DNA of 64,000 nucleotides, from NCBI RefSeq assembly GCF_023509035.1, contig NZ_CP075583.1, positions 1,860,001 through 1,924,000 on the forward strand, read 5' to 3'. The position numbers were made by a program, and so were the translations under genes. The DNA comes from Janthinobacterium lividum. GTDB taxonomy: Bacteria; Pseudomonadota; Gammaproteobacteria; Burkholderiales; Burkholderiaceae_D. Under the pieces are notes generated by a model, which saw only the letters and a program-made list of their open reading frames with translations, was not told where the DNA came from and did not search any database. Below, piece by piece: positions 18,799 through 26,864 of this stretch. Within the stretch, counting starts at the first letter, position 1. The number at the start of each line of letters is the position of its first letter.

Positions 18799-18918
18799 GA
18801 TGACTGGCAAAACCGTCGCGAGCGGAAGGGAGAGGTGGCTAAGAAGCGCAACCGTACGAAGGTACGGTGAGCATCGCAGGCCGCCTATGCCGACGCGCAG
18901 CAGGTTTGGCCAGGCATC
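18799..18918 (-). repeat. Structured 3' element, copy 2 (after ybdK)
   Basis: Outer arms GATGaCTGGCaAAACC (18799-18814) and GGTTTgGCCAGgCATC (18903-18918) pair at 14 of 16 positions. The middle helix is GGTGGC/GCCGCC (18834-18839 with 18880-18885) and the apical hairpin is CCGTAC-GAAG-GTACGG (18852-18867). It shares GCGAGCGG, GGCTAAGAAGCGCA, TGAGCATCG, GGCCG and GCGCAG with the other two copies. It starts 1 nt after the ybdK stop codon. On the minus strand the distal arm is followed within a few bases by ATTTTTA, so it may terminate ybdK transcripts. Confidence 0.78.
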
Positions 18919-18919
18919 C

Positions 18920-20050
18920 TCAGTAATTCATCGGTTCACCACGGAAGCAGCGGATCGCCGAATCAACCATGCCCTCGGCACTGCCCTGCAGGCTGTGCTG
19001 CTTGCGCAGGTATTGCGCATCGCTCCACTGCTTGGCCACGTCCGACAGGTGTTTCAGGGCCGGCGTGCTGCCCAGCGCCTCGGCGTGCGGCTCCATCTTG
19101 CGCAGGGTGGTCATGATGTCTTCGCGCAGCGACATCGTTTCGTAGGTTTTCGGATGCGTGATGGCGCCATCGAGGCCGAAGCGGCAAGCCTGGAAGCGGT
19201 TGTAGTTATACACGAGGTAATCGTCTTCCACCGGCGGCGTTTCGCGGCGTTCGAGCAGGTAGCGGCATAGCGCCTGCAGGTAGGCGGCCAGCGCGGCGGC
19301 CCGCTCCACCGTCAGCGGCGTGTCGCACACGCGCAGTTCGATGGTGCCGAACTCCGGCTTGGGACGGATATCCCAGTAAAAATCCTTCATGCTCTTGATG
19401 ATGCCCGTGTTCTCCATCTTGGCGAAGTACTCGTTGGAGAACTGGTCCCAGCTCAGTGTAAACGGCGCGCGCCCGCTCATGGGGAAGGCGAACACGGAGT
19501 TCAGGCGCGCCGAATCGAACAGGGTGTCGCGTCCCTGCACGTAGGGCGAGGAAGCCGACAGGGCGATGAAGTGGGGGATGTAGCGGTTCAGCGAATGCAG
19601 CAGGAACATGGCGTCGTCGCCCGAGGCGCAGCCGATGTGCACGTGCTGGCCGAAGATGGTGAACTGCTTGGCCAGGTAACCGTACAGTTCCGAAATCTCC
19701 TGAAAGCGGGGCTTGGAAAAGATCTTTTGCGACGACCATTGCTGGAACGGGTGCGTGCCGCCGCCCGCGATGCCGATATTGAGCTTATCGCCGGCCGTGA
19801 TCAAGGTGTCGCGGATTTCCTGCAACTGTTCCAGCAGGGGCCCATGATGCGTGTGTACGCTCGAGTTAATCTCGATCATGCTCTCGGTGATTTCCGGCGT
19901 GACGTTGCCGGGGAACGGTTTCTTGTTCAGCAGATGCAGCAGGTCGGGGCTGGCGGCCGTCAAGTCATAGTCCGACAGGTTCACCAGTTGCAGTTCGAGT
20001 TCGACGCCGAAGGTCAGCGCGGCCGATTGGCCAAAGGGTTCCAGCGGCAT
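18920..20050 (-). CDS. ybdK: Carboxylate-amine ligase YbdK (GCS2 family)
   Basis: A 376-residue ATP-dependent ligase of the glutamate-cysteine ligase 2 family. Motifs are [10 protein letters not shown] at the start (Mg/ATP site), [57 protein letters not shown] and [11 protein letters not shown]. YbdK members ligate Glu and Cys weakly in vitro; the real substrate is unclear. The start ATG (20048-20050) directly abuts the stop of the antiporter gene, so the two form an operon. A structured element starts right after its stop. Confidence 0.92.
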   Translation of the reverse strand: MPLEPFGQSAALTFGVELELQLVNLSDYDLTAASPDLLHLLNKKPFPGNVTPEITESMIEINSSVHTHHGPLLEQLQEIRDTLITAGDKLNIGIAGGGTHPFQQWSSQKIFSKPRFQEISELYGYLAKQFTIFGQHVHIGCASGDDAMFLLHSLNRYIPHFIALSASSPYVQGRDTLFDSARLNSVFAFPMSGRAPFTLSWDQFSNEYFAKMENTGIIKSMKDFYWDIRPKPEFGTIELRVCDTPLTVERAAALAAYLQALCRYLLERRETPPVEDDYLVYNYNRFQACRFGLDGAITHPKTYETMSLREDIMTTLRKMEPHAEALGSTPALKHLSDVAKQWSDAQYLRKQHSLQGSAEGMVDSAIRCFRGEPMNY

Positions 20051-21238
20051 TTAGCGCTCCTTGATTTCGTGGGTTTCTTTTGCCAGCATCAGCACGCGCT
20101 GCACCAGCACGGGGCCGATCAGTTCCAGGCCCAGGGTGACGGCGGCCAGCGCATTCAATTCGTCGCCGAAGTTCACGCCGTGCTGGCGCGCGTGTTCCAG
20201 CAGCAGGATGATGAAGACGGAGACGGGCGTCAGCGCCACGCCCGTCAGCACCCCCTTGCGCCAGGAAATGCCGCTGACATGCGAAAACGCGGCCACGCCG
20301 ACGACTTTCGTCAGCAATCGCCCGCCGACGACGGCCAGGGCAAGGCCCGCGCCAGCTGTCACGCTGGCCCACTCCAGGGTCGAGGCGGCATACACGAACA
20401 GCAGCACCGTCAGCAGCTCGCCCAGCGCGCCGAAATTGCGCTGCGCCTGGCTGAAGGCGACACGGCGGTGGCGCGCCACCAGGCCGAAAGTGAGGGTGGC
20501 CAGCAGCGGCGACAGGCTGGTGGTGTAGGTCAGGGCGACGAGCAGCATCACCGACAGCGCGAACGCGACGGTGGCGTCCTGCGCCATGTTGCCCAGGCGG
20601 CGCAGCATGGCCGGCACGACGATGCCGAAGACGGTGCCGGCGGCCACGGAGGCGGCCAGCACGGCGGCGCTGCTGCTGCTCGCTTCGATCAGGTCGGTGG
20701 AGCTCTGGAACATCCAGAAGCCGACGATGATGTTGAACGTGAAGACGGCCAGTACGCAATTGAGGGCGGTGAGGTGGACGATGCGTTCCGTGACCTGGCC
20801 CGAGCTGCGTTCCTCGTTGATGACGCGCATGATGGTGGCCGGCGAGGTGGACATGGCCAGGGACGCCAGCAGCAGCGCCGTCATCGAGGTGCTGCCGAAT
20901 TCGATGCCGATGAAGTAGACGACGGCAAAGGTCAGCAGGGATTCGACCAGGCCCGTGACGGCGATCCACGGATTGTTCTTCAGCCAGCGCAGGTTGATGC
21001 GGTAGCCTACCTCGAACAGGATCAGGCCGAAGGCCACGTCGGCCAGCACCAGCATGGGGCCGGCGTCCGTCTGCGGCAGGATGCCCACCTGCGTCTGCGC
21101 GAGGACGAAACCGATCACGCCGTAAAAACTGATGCGCGGCAGGCCAGTCCAGCGGTGGCCGAATTCGCCCACCACCCAGGCCAGGGTAATGGCAAACGGC
21201 CAGGACAGGTCGGCGGCGATCGAGATCAGACTTTGCAT
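20051..21238 (-). CDS. Cation:proton antiporter (CPA2-type Na+/H+ exchanger)
   Basis: A 395-residue polytopic inner-membrane protein with about 12 helices. The first helices read PFAITLAWVVGEFGHRW and SFYGVIGFVLAQ; the antiporter core has ADVAFGLILFEVGYRINL and SLAMSTSPATIMRVINEERSSGQVTERIVHLTALN. ATG 21238 is chosen because AAAGGA lies 6 nt upstream; the ATG at 21244 is only 1 nt from that site. It is co-transcribed with ybdK. The transported cation cannot be told from sequence. Confidence 0.85.
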   Translation of the reverse strand: MQSLISIAADLSWPFAITLAWVVGEFGHRWTGLPRISFYGVIGFVLAQTQVGILPQTDAGPMLVLADVAFGLILFEVGYRINLRWLKNNPWIAVTGLVESLLTFAVVYFIGIEFGSTSMTALLLASLAMSTSPATIMRVINEERSSGQVTERIVHLTALNCVLAVFTFNIIVGFWMFQSSTDLIEASSSSAAVLAASVAAGTVFGIVVPAMLRRLGNMAQDATVAFALSVMLLVALTYTTSLSPLLATLTFGLVARHRRVAFSQAQRNFGALGELLTVLLFVYAASTLEWASVTAGAGLALAVVGGRLLTKVVGVAAFSHVSGISWRKGVLTGVALTPVSVFIILLLEHARQHGVNFGDELNALAAVTLGLELIGPVLVQRVLMLAKETHEIKER

Positions 21239-21550
21239 GCTCATTCCTTTGAAAATGGCGCTGGCACCGGCCGGCAGCACGGGGGCTGGCGCGGTAATGT
21301 CGTGGTGCAGCGATGGTGCATAGTTTGCGCAGAGCGATGCGCCGATTCTACCGGAGCAGAAGGCGCGCACGATGTGCGCAATCGAACAGTGTCGCGGCCA
21401 TGGCGGCCGCGCACAGGATGCAGCAGGTTGGGCAGGGCTGGTATCAGCGTATGGTACCCGCCCGCAGCGGAGATGCTCCGCACGGTAGTGCCGTGTCGCA
21501 GTGTACGGCATGGCGGCCCCCTGCCGCCATGGACTTTTTGTTGCGTGCTG

Positions 21551-22721
21551 TTATTTACTGAGCAGACGCATGCCCCGTTCCAGCCCGTCGATCGACAGGG
21601 GGAACATGCGGTTGTTCATCAGTTGCCGCATCACGCCGATCGACTGGCGGTACTGCCACAGGCCTTCTGCTTCCGGATTGAGCCAGATGAATTTCGGGAA
21701 CGCCTGGGTAAAGCGCGCGAGCCACGTCGATCCCGCTTCTTCGTTGTTGTATTCGACACTGCCGCCCGGCTGCAGGATTTCATAGGGGCTCATGGTGGCG
21801 TCGCCGACGAAAATCAGCTTGGTGTCGGGCGGGTACTTGCGCAGCACGTCCCAGGTGGGAAAACGCTCGGCGTTGCGGCGCCGGTTGTTCTTCCACAGGT
21901 AGTCGTAGACGCAGTTATGGAAGTAAAAGAACTCCATGTTCTTGAATTCCGTCTTCGCCGCCGAAAACAGTTCCTCGGTGCGCTCGATATGGTCGTCCAT
22001 GCTGCCGCCCACGTCGAGCAGCATCAGCACCTTGATGCGGTTCTTGCGCTCGGGCCGCATCTTGATGTCCAGATAGCCCGCGTTATTCGCCGTTGCAGCG
22101 ATGGTGGCGTCGAGCGCCAGTTCGTCTTCCGCGCCTTCGCGCGCGAACTTGCGCAGGCGGCGCAGCGCCACCTTGATGTTGCGCGTGCCCAGTTCGCGCT
22201 CGCCGTCGTAATCCTTGTAGCTGCGCGCTTCCCATACTTTCACGGCCGTGCGGTTGCCACCCTTGCCGCCGATGCGGATGCCTTCCGGGTTCGTGCCGCC
22301 ATTGCCGGAACGGCGACGTGCCGCCCGTGCCGATCCACTTGCTGCCGCCTTCGTGGCGCTCCTTCTGCTCCTTCAGCAGCTCGTTCAGGCGGTCCATCAG
22401 CTTGTCGTAGCCGAATTTTTCCAGCTGCGCTTTCTGTTCCTCGGACAGCTCGCGCTGCATGCGTTTCAGCAGCCAGTCGAGAGGAATCGCCGCGTTCGTC
22501 TCGAAGGCCGCGTTGACGCCCTTGAAGTACTGCGCAAAGGCGCGGTCGAACTTGTCGAAATGGGCTTCATCCTTGACCAGGGTCAGGCGCGCCAGATAGT
22601 AAAAATCGTCCATCGAAGCGTCGATGACGTTCTTTTGCAGTGCTTCGAGCAGGGTCAGAAACTCCTTGATCGAGACGGGAATTTTCGCATCCTTGAGCGT
22701 GAAGAAGAAATCGATCAGCAT
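21551..22721 (-). pseudogene. VWA-domain (CoxE-like) protein, frameshifted near 22308
   Basis: Starts MLIDFFFTLKDAKIPVSIKEFLTLLEAL at 22721, overlapping the GNAT stop by 7 bp. After GTGGTSPF the frame shifts at 22305-22313, where one base too many is present (ttccgg for ttcgg on the coding strand). It resumes as GNGGTNPEGIRIGGKGGNRT...VWEARSYKDYDG to the stop at 21551. Corrected length is about 389 residues. The C-terminal VWA domain has a modified metal site (LLDVGGSMDDHI) and FVGDATMSPYEI. With the MoxR ATPase in the same operon it forms a MoxR-VWA pair of the kind that matures metalloenzymes or remodels complexes. Confidence 0.85.
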
Positions 22722-23353
22722 GGCGCCGGCTCTCCCGCGCGGGGCAGTGCGGCGATGGGACGCTGCGCCAGCTTGTAGCGCAAATGGGCGGCGATTTCCG
22801 GCCACTCGCCGCGCGTGATGCTGTACATGACGGTGTCGCGCACGGTGCCGTCGCGGCGCAGCGCATGGTGGCGCAGCACGCCATCCTTTTTCGCGCCCAG
22901 GCGTTCGATGGCCGCCTGCGAGGCGTGGTTGAAATTGTCGGTGCGCAGGCCCACCAGCGCGCAGCCGAGCGTGTCGAAGGCGTGCGCCAGCAGCAGCAAT
23001 TTGCAGGTGGTGTTGACGTGGCTGCGCTGGCAGCGCTTCGCATACCAGGTGTAGCCGATTTCCAGGCGTTTGACCTCTGGCACCACGTCGTGGTAGCTGG
23101 TGGTGCCGAGCACCTCGCCGCTGGCCACGTCGATGACGGCAAAGGCGAAGCGCGAAGGGCGCATCTCGATGCCCTTGAAAATGTACTGGTCCACCTGGTC
23201 CGGTTCGGGCACGGAGGTGACGCGCAGATTCCACAGCTCGCCATCCGTGGCTGCCGCGCGCAGGCCAGCCGCGTGGTGCGGCGCCAGCGCTTCGAGGCGG
23301 ATGCCGTGCAGTTCCAGGGGAACGAAGACTTTGTCCGGGCTGATGTCGTTCAC
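22715..23353 (-). CDS. GNAT family N-acetyltransferase (RimJ/RimL-like)
   Basis: A 212-residue GNAT protein. It shows LELHGIRLEALAPHHAAGL at the start, AVIDVASGEVLGTTSYHDV, the strand KRLEIGYTWYAKRCQRSHVNTTCK in place of the usual GYW..P..wG..y..E, and AAIERLGAKKDGVLRHH. The start is GTG (23351-23353) with AAGGAG 6 nt upstream. It lies between the MoxR and VWA genes. The substrate is unknown. Confidence 0.85.
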   Translation of the reverse strand: MNDISPDKVFVPLELHGIRLEALAPHHAAGLRAAATDGELWNLRVTSVPEPDQVDQYIFKGIEMRPSRFAFAVIDVASGEVLGTTSYHDVVPEVKRLEIGYTWYAKRCQRSHVNTTCKLLLLAHAFDTLGCALVGLRTDNFNHASQAAIERLGAKKDGVLRHHALRRDGTVRDTVMYSITRGEWPEIAAHLRYKLAQRPIAALPRAGEPAPC

Positions 23354-23362
23354 CGGCGCTCC

Positions 23363-24232
23363 TTAGCGGTTGGTGCGCGACATGAACATCAGGCGCTCGA
23401 ACAGGTGCACGTCCTGCTCGTTTTTCAGCAGTGCACCGTGCAGCGGCGGCACGACAGCCTTGTTGTCCTTGCTGCGCAGCGCTTCGGCGGGGATGTCTTC
23501 GGCCAGCAGGAGTTTGAGCCAGTCGAGGAATTCCGACGTCGACGGTTTTTTCTTCAGGCCGGGCACGTCGCGCACTTCATAGAAGGTTTGCAGGGCCTGC
23601 GCCAGCAATTCCTGTTTCAGGTGCGGGTAGTGGACGGCGACGATCTGCTCCATCGTATCCTTGTCCGGGAATTTGATGTAATGGAAGAAGCAGCGGCGCA
23701 AGAAGGCGTCCGGCAATTCCTTCTCGTTGTTCGAGGTGATGATGACCAGCGGACGATGGCGCGCCGTGACCATTTCGCGCGTTTCATAGACATAGAATTC
23801 CATGCGGTCCAGTTCGCGCAGCAGGTCGTTCGGGAATTCGATGTCGGCCTTGTCGATTTCATCGATCAGCAGCACCACCGGCTCGGGCGCCGTGAACGCC
23901 TGCCACAGCACGCCCTTGACGATGTAGTTCTGGATGTCGCGCACGCGCTCGTCGCCCAGCTGCGAATCGCGCAGGCGCGACACGGCGTCGTATTCGTACA
24001 GGCCCTGCTGCGCCTTGGTGGTCGATTTGATATGCCATTGCATCAGCGGCATGTTCAGCGCGGCAGCCACTTCCTCGGCCAGCATGGTCTTGCCCGTGCC
24101 CGGTTCGCCCTTGATCAGCAGCGGACGCTGCAGGGTCAGCGCCGCATTCACGGCCAGTTTCAGGTCGGCGGTGGCGACATAGCTGTCGGAACCTTCGAAG
24201 CGTTGGCCTTGCTGGGGGTGCTGTGCTTGCAT
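23363..24232 (-). CDS. MoxR-family AAA+ ATPase
   Basis: A 289-residue AAA+ protein with Walker A GEPGTGKT (residues 42-49), Walker B VVLLIDEIDKAD, sensor 1 VIITSNNEKELPDAFLRRC, and a MoxR C-terminal lid. ATG 24232 is chosen because homologous sequence begins at MQAQHPQQG. It is first in a MoxR-GNAT-VWA operon. MoxR ATPases work as chaperones with VWA partners. Confidence 0.92.
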   Translation of the reverse strand: MQAQHPQQGQRFEGSDSYVATADLKLAVNAALTLQRPLLIKGEPGTGKTMLAEEVAAALNMPLMQWHIKSTTKAQQGLYEYDAVSRLRDSQLGDERVRDIQNYIVKGVLWQAFTAPEPVVLLIDEIDKADIEFPNDLLRELDRMEFYVYETREMVTARHRPLVIITSNNEKELPDAFLRRCFFHYIKFPDKDTMEQIVAVHYPHLKQELLAQALQTFYEVRDVPGLKKKPSTSEFLDWLKLLLAEDIPAEALRSKDNKAVVPPLHGALLKNEQDVHLFERLMFMSRTNR

Positions 24233-24464
24233 GAGCGGTCTGCCAAAGTAGGGAAAGGACAAGTATAAACAGAACTGTGGCGTACTGCCACGCGGGCGGC
24301 CTGTGCCCGCCTGCGACAGTGCATTTTTTGTGAGTGGACTTGCAAGAACATCTTGGTTAGAATCGGCAATCAACAGTTTAATTGTCTATATTTAAAGTCA
24401 ACACATAAAATCAAAAAAAACCAGCTCTGGCGTTTCTCCGATTACCTTTGTTCACATTGCCACT

Positions 24465-24794
24465 ATGAAAAAAATATTTGCACTTCTCGTGCTTGCCGGC
24501 ATAGCAAATGCCGTCACAGCGGCTGACATTGTAGGAAACGCCAAGGCAGCGACTGCCAAGGTGGAAATGTGTATCGGTTGCCACGGCATTCCCGGTTACA
24601 AGGCGACCTTCCCCGAAGTGTTCCAGGTGCCGATGATCGGCGGCCAGCCGGCAAAATATATCGAGAATGCACTGCAAGCCTACAAGAAAGGCGACCGCAA
24701 GCACCCCAGCATGAAGGGCATCGCCAGCAGCCTGTCGGACCAGGATATCGCCGACGTCGCCGCGTATTATGCGCAACAAGCCAAGCCGAACTGA
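24465..24794 (+). CDS. Periplasmic c-type cytochrome
   Basis: A 109-residue class-I cytochrome c with a signal peptide (KKIFALLVLAGIANAVTAA) and one haem site, C36-I-G-C39-H40. A Met ligand is likely in HPSMKGIASSL, and the fold ends DQDIADVAAYYAQQ. It resembles half of a cytochrome c4. A second single-haem cytochrome follows 11 bp downstream, so the pair may act together in electron transfer near the nitrite/NO reductases. Confidence 0.9.
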   Translation: MKKIFALLVLAGIANAVTAADIVGNAKAATAKVEMCIGCHGIPGYKATFPEVFQVPMIGGQPAKYIENALQAYKKGDRKHPSMKGIASSLSDQDIADVAAYYAQQAKPN

Positions 24795-24805
24795 GGACCA
24801 GCCAG

Positions 24806-25147
24806 ATGAAAAAACTACTCGCCGCCCTCGTTTGCGCCACCGTCTCGTTCGGCGCCAGCGCCGCCGGCAATATCAACACAGGCAAGGCCCTGGCCGAAAA
24901 ATACAGCTGCGCCACCTGCCACGGCAAGGATTACGGTTCGCCCATCGACCCGTCGTACCCGAAATTGGCGGGCCAGCACAAGGACTACCTGGAACACGCC
25001 TTGACGACGTATAAACGGGGCGACAAGGCCAACGGCCGCAACAACGCCATCATGACGGGCCAGGTGAAACCGCTGAGCAACCAGGACATCAAGGACCTGG
25101 CCGCCTATCTGCACAGCCTGCCGACCACCCTGGTCATTCACCGCTGA
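24806..25147 (+). CDS. Periplasmic c-type cytochrome, second of a pair
   Basis: A 113-residue class-I cytochrome c with a signal peptide (KKLLAALVCATVSFGASAA) and haem motif C35-A-T-C38-H39. YPKLAGQHKDYLEHALTTYKRGD is typical of cytochrome c4/c553 types, with Met in NAIMTGQVKPLSNQDI. The start at 24806 follows the first cytochrome's stop by 11 bp. It converges on norR. Confidence 0.9.
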   Translation: MKKLLAALVCATVSFGASAAGNINTGKALAEKYSCATCHGKDYGSPIDPSYPKLAGQHKDYLEHALTTYKRGDKANGRNNAIMTGQVKPLSNQDIKDLAAYLHSLPTTLVIHR

Positions 25148-25160
25148 GTTTTAGCCCGGG

Positions 25161-26723
25161 TCAGGCTTTCAGCCCGACCCGGCGTGCCAGCTTGTGCAAG
25201 TTGCTGGCGTCCAGCCCCAGTTGCCGCGCCGCGGCAGCCCAGTTATCCTGATGCAGGACCAGTGCTTGCCGGATGGCCTGGCGCTGGCTCGCTTCCACGA
25301 TCTGATGCATGGACAGTAGCGGCGCCGGCGTGCCGCACGCGCCTGGTACTGGCGGCAGCGCCTCCGTGCCGGCCGGCGCTTCCAGCGCATCGAGGTCGAG
25401 CATATCCGTTTCCAGGGTCACGATGTCCTTGCGGTTCGCGCCGCGGATCACGGCTTTCAGCGCGGCCCGGCTGATCACATGTTCCAGTTCGCGCACATTG
25501 CCGGGCCAGCGGTAATGGCATAAGGCGTTTTCCGCTGCGGCGGACAGGCGCAGGCTGCGCAGGCCCAGACGCGCGCGGTTCAGTTCCAGGAAACCGCCGG
25601 CCAGCAGCAGTACGTCATTGCCCCGCTCGCGCAGCGGCGGAATCGGTACGGGATACACGGACAAACGGTGATACAAGTCGGCGCGGAACGAGCCGTCGCG
25701 CACATGCTCGCGCAGGCTGCGGTTGGTGGCGGCGATCACGCGCACGTTGACCCGGCGCGGCCGGTCCGCGCCCAGGCGCTGGATTTCGCCATTTTGCAAG
25801 GTGCGCAGCAGCTTGGCCTGTATCGACAGCGGCAATTCGCCTACTTCATCGAGAAACAGGGTGCCTCCTTCGGCCGCCTCGAAACGTCCGGGCCGGTCGC
25901 TGACGGCACCGGAAAACGCGCCCCGTACATGACCAAACAATTCGCTTTCGGCCAAGGACTCGGGCAAGGCCGCGCAATTGACGTGGATCAGGGGCTTGCC
26001 CGCGCGGCGCGACAGCCGGTGCAGGCGGTGCGCGCACAATTCCTTGCCCACGCCCGTCTCTCCCAGCAGCAGCACGGGCAGCTCGGAATCGGCCACCACC
26101 TGCAATTCGTGCAGCAAATGCGTGATGGCGCTGCTCTGGCCGACGAAGTCGTGTTCCTCGCGCGGCGCCTGCGCATTGGCCAGCATGGCGCCGCCCGACA
26201 GGCGCAGGGCGCGGATTTCCGTCTCCAGGCGGGTCACGCGCACGGCCGCCTCGATGGCGCAGGCCAGTTCGCCCAGGTCGCGCTGCGCCTGCACATCGAA
26301 GGTGCCCACCTGCAGCGCGTCGAGCGTGATCACGCCCCAACGTTCGCCTTCCAGGTCCAGCGCCATGCCCATGCAGTCGTGCACGGGCAGCGGTTCGCCT
26401 GCCCGCTCGGCGATCAGGCCATCATACGGATCGGGCAGGGAGCTGTCGTGATGGAAGCACAGCACGCCGCGCCGCTGCAGGATGGCGGCCAGGCGCGGGT
26501 GGTCGGTGACGGCGAAGCGGCGTCCCAGTGCGTCGCTGGCCAGGCCGGCCATCGCCACGGGGCGCAAGTGTTCGCCGTCGAGCTTGAGCAAGGCCACGGC
26601 CTCGCAGCCGAAGTGGGCGCGCAGGCTGCCCACGAGGCGCTGCAGGCGCACGGCCACGGGCAGATCGGCGACCAGGTCGGTGAGTAACAGCAGGTGGATG
26701 GCAGTGGTGGTCATAAGTACCAT
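25161..26723 (-). CDS. norR: Nitric-oxide-responsive sigma-54 activator NorR
   Basis: A 520-residue regulator. It has an N-terminal GAF domain (the non-haem iron NO sensor in known NorR), a central AAA+ domain with Walker A GETGVGKE, Walker B GGTLFLDEVGELP and arginine-finger region, and a C-terminal Fis-type helix-turn-helix (NWAAAARQLGLDASNLHKL). The sigma-54-contacting loop is GAFSGA instead of the common GAFTGA. It is divergent from nirK-RIC-norZ, with three NorR sites between; the first overlaps its own start region, suggesting autoregulation. Starts at 26723 (MVLMTTT) or 26714 are both possible. Confidence 0.92.
   Translation of the reverse strand: MVLMTTTAIHLLLLTDLVADLPVAVRLQRLVGSLRAHFGCEAVALLKLDGEHLRPVAMAGLASDALGRRFAVTDHPRLAAILQRRGVLCFHHDSSLPDPYDGLIAERAGEPLPVHDCMGMALDLEGERWGVITLDALQVGTFDVQAQRDLGELACAIEAAVRVTRLETEIRALRLSGGAMLANAQAPREEHDFVGQSSAITHLLHELQVVADSELPVLLLGETGVGKELCAHRLHRLSRRAGKPLIHVNCAALPESLAESELFGHVRGAFSGAVSDRPGRFEAAEGGTLFLDEVGELPLSIQAKLLRTLQNGEIQRLGADRPRRVNVRVIAATNRSLREHVRDGSFRADLYHRLSVYPVPIPPLRERGNDVLLLAGGFLELNRARLGLRSLRLSAAAENALCHYRWPGNVRELEHVISRAALKAVIRGANRKDIVTLETDMLDLDALEAPAGTEALPPVPGACGTPAPLLSMHQIVEASQRQAIRQALVLHQDNWAAAARQLGLDASNLHKLARRVGLKA
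26709..26721. promoter_or_regulatory. NorR binding site 1
   Basis: GGT-CATAAGT-ACC, an exact GGT-N7-ACC match, the core described for NorR in Ralstonia eutropha. It overlaps the norR start codons and is 96 bp upstream of the first base of the nirK sigma-54 promoter. Confidence 0.75.
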
Positions 26724-26727
26724 GCAG

Positions 26728-26740
26728 GGTACAACGGACC
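26728..26740. promoter_or_regulatory. NorR binding site 2
   Basis: GGT-ACAACGG-ACC, a second exact GGT-N7-ACC match, with its first base 19 bp from that of site 1. Confidence 0.75.
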
Positions 26741-26752
26741 ACGTCCAAAGAG

Positions 26753-26765
26753 GGTCATACCGACC
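26753..26765. promoter_or_regulatory. NorR binding site 3
   Basis: GGT-CATACCG-ACC, a third exact match inside the larger palindrome GGGTC-N5-GACCC. Three sites upstream of a sigma-54 promoter match the known arrangement at NorR targets. Confidence 0.78.
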
Positions 26766-26804
26766 CTGCATTTTTCAAATCGTTGATTTAAAACAAGTTT
26801 TTCC

Positions 26805-26819
26805 TGGCACACGGTTTGC
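26805..26819 (+). promoter_or_regulatory. Sigma-54 (-24/-12) promoter of nirK-RIC-norZ
   Basis: TGGCAC-ACGGT-TTGC is a full match to the RpoN consensus TGGCAC-N5-TTGC. It lies 40 bp downstream of NorR site 3 and 46 bp upstream of the nirK ATG. Confidence 0.88.
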
Positions 26820-26864
26820 CTAGGTAAGAGTGCCGAACCGGCATACAAGACCAAGGAAAGCTTG

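Noticed and set aside
19571..22516. A very long open frame on the plus strand opposite ybdK, the antiporter and the VWA gene (and a similar >1000-codon antisense frame opposite nrdA).
   Set aside because: Its composition (His/Arg/Gln/Gly-rich, no domains) is that of antisense frames in GC-rich DNA; the opposite strand carries clear protein families.
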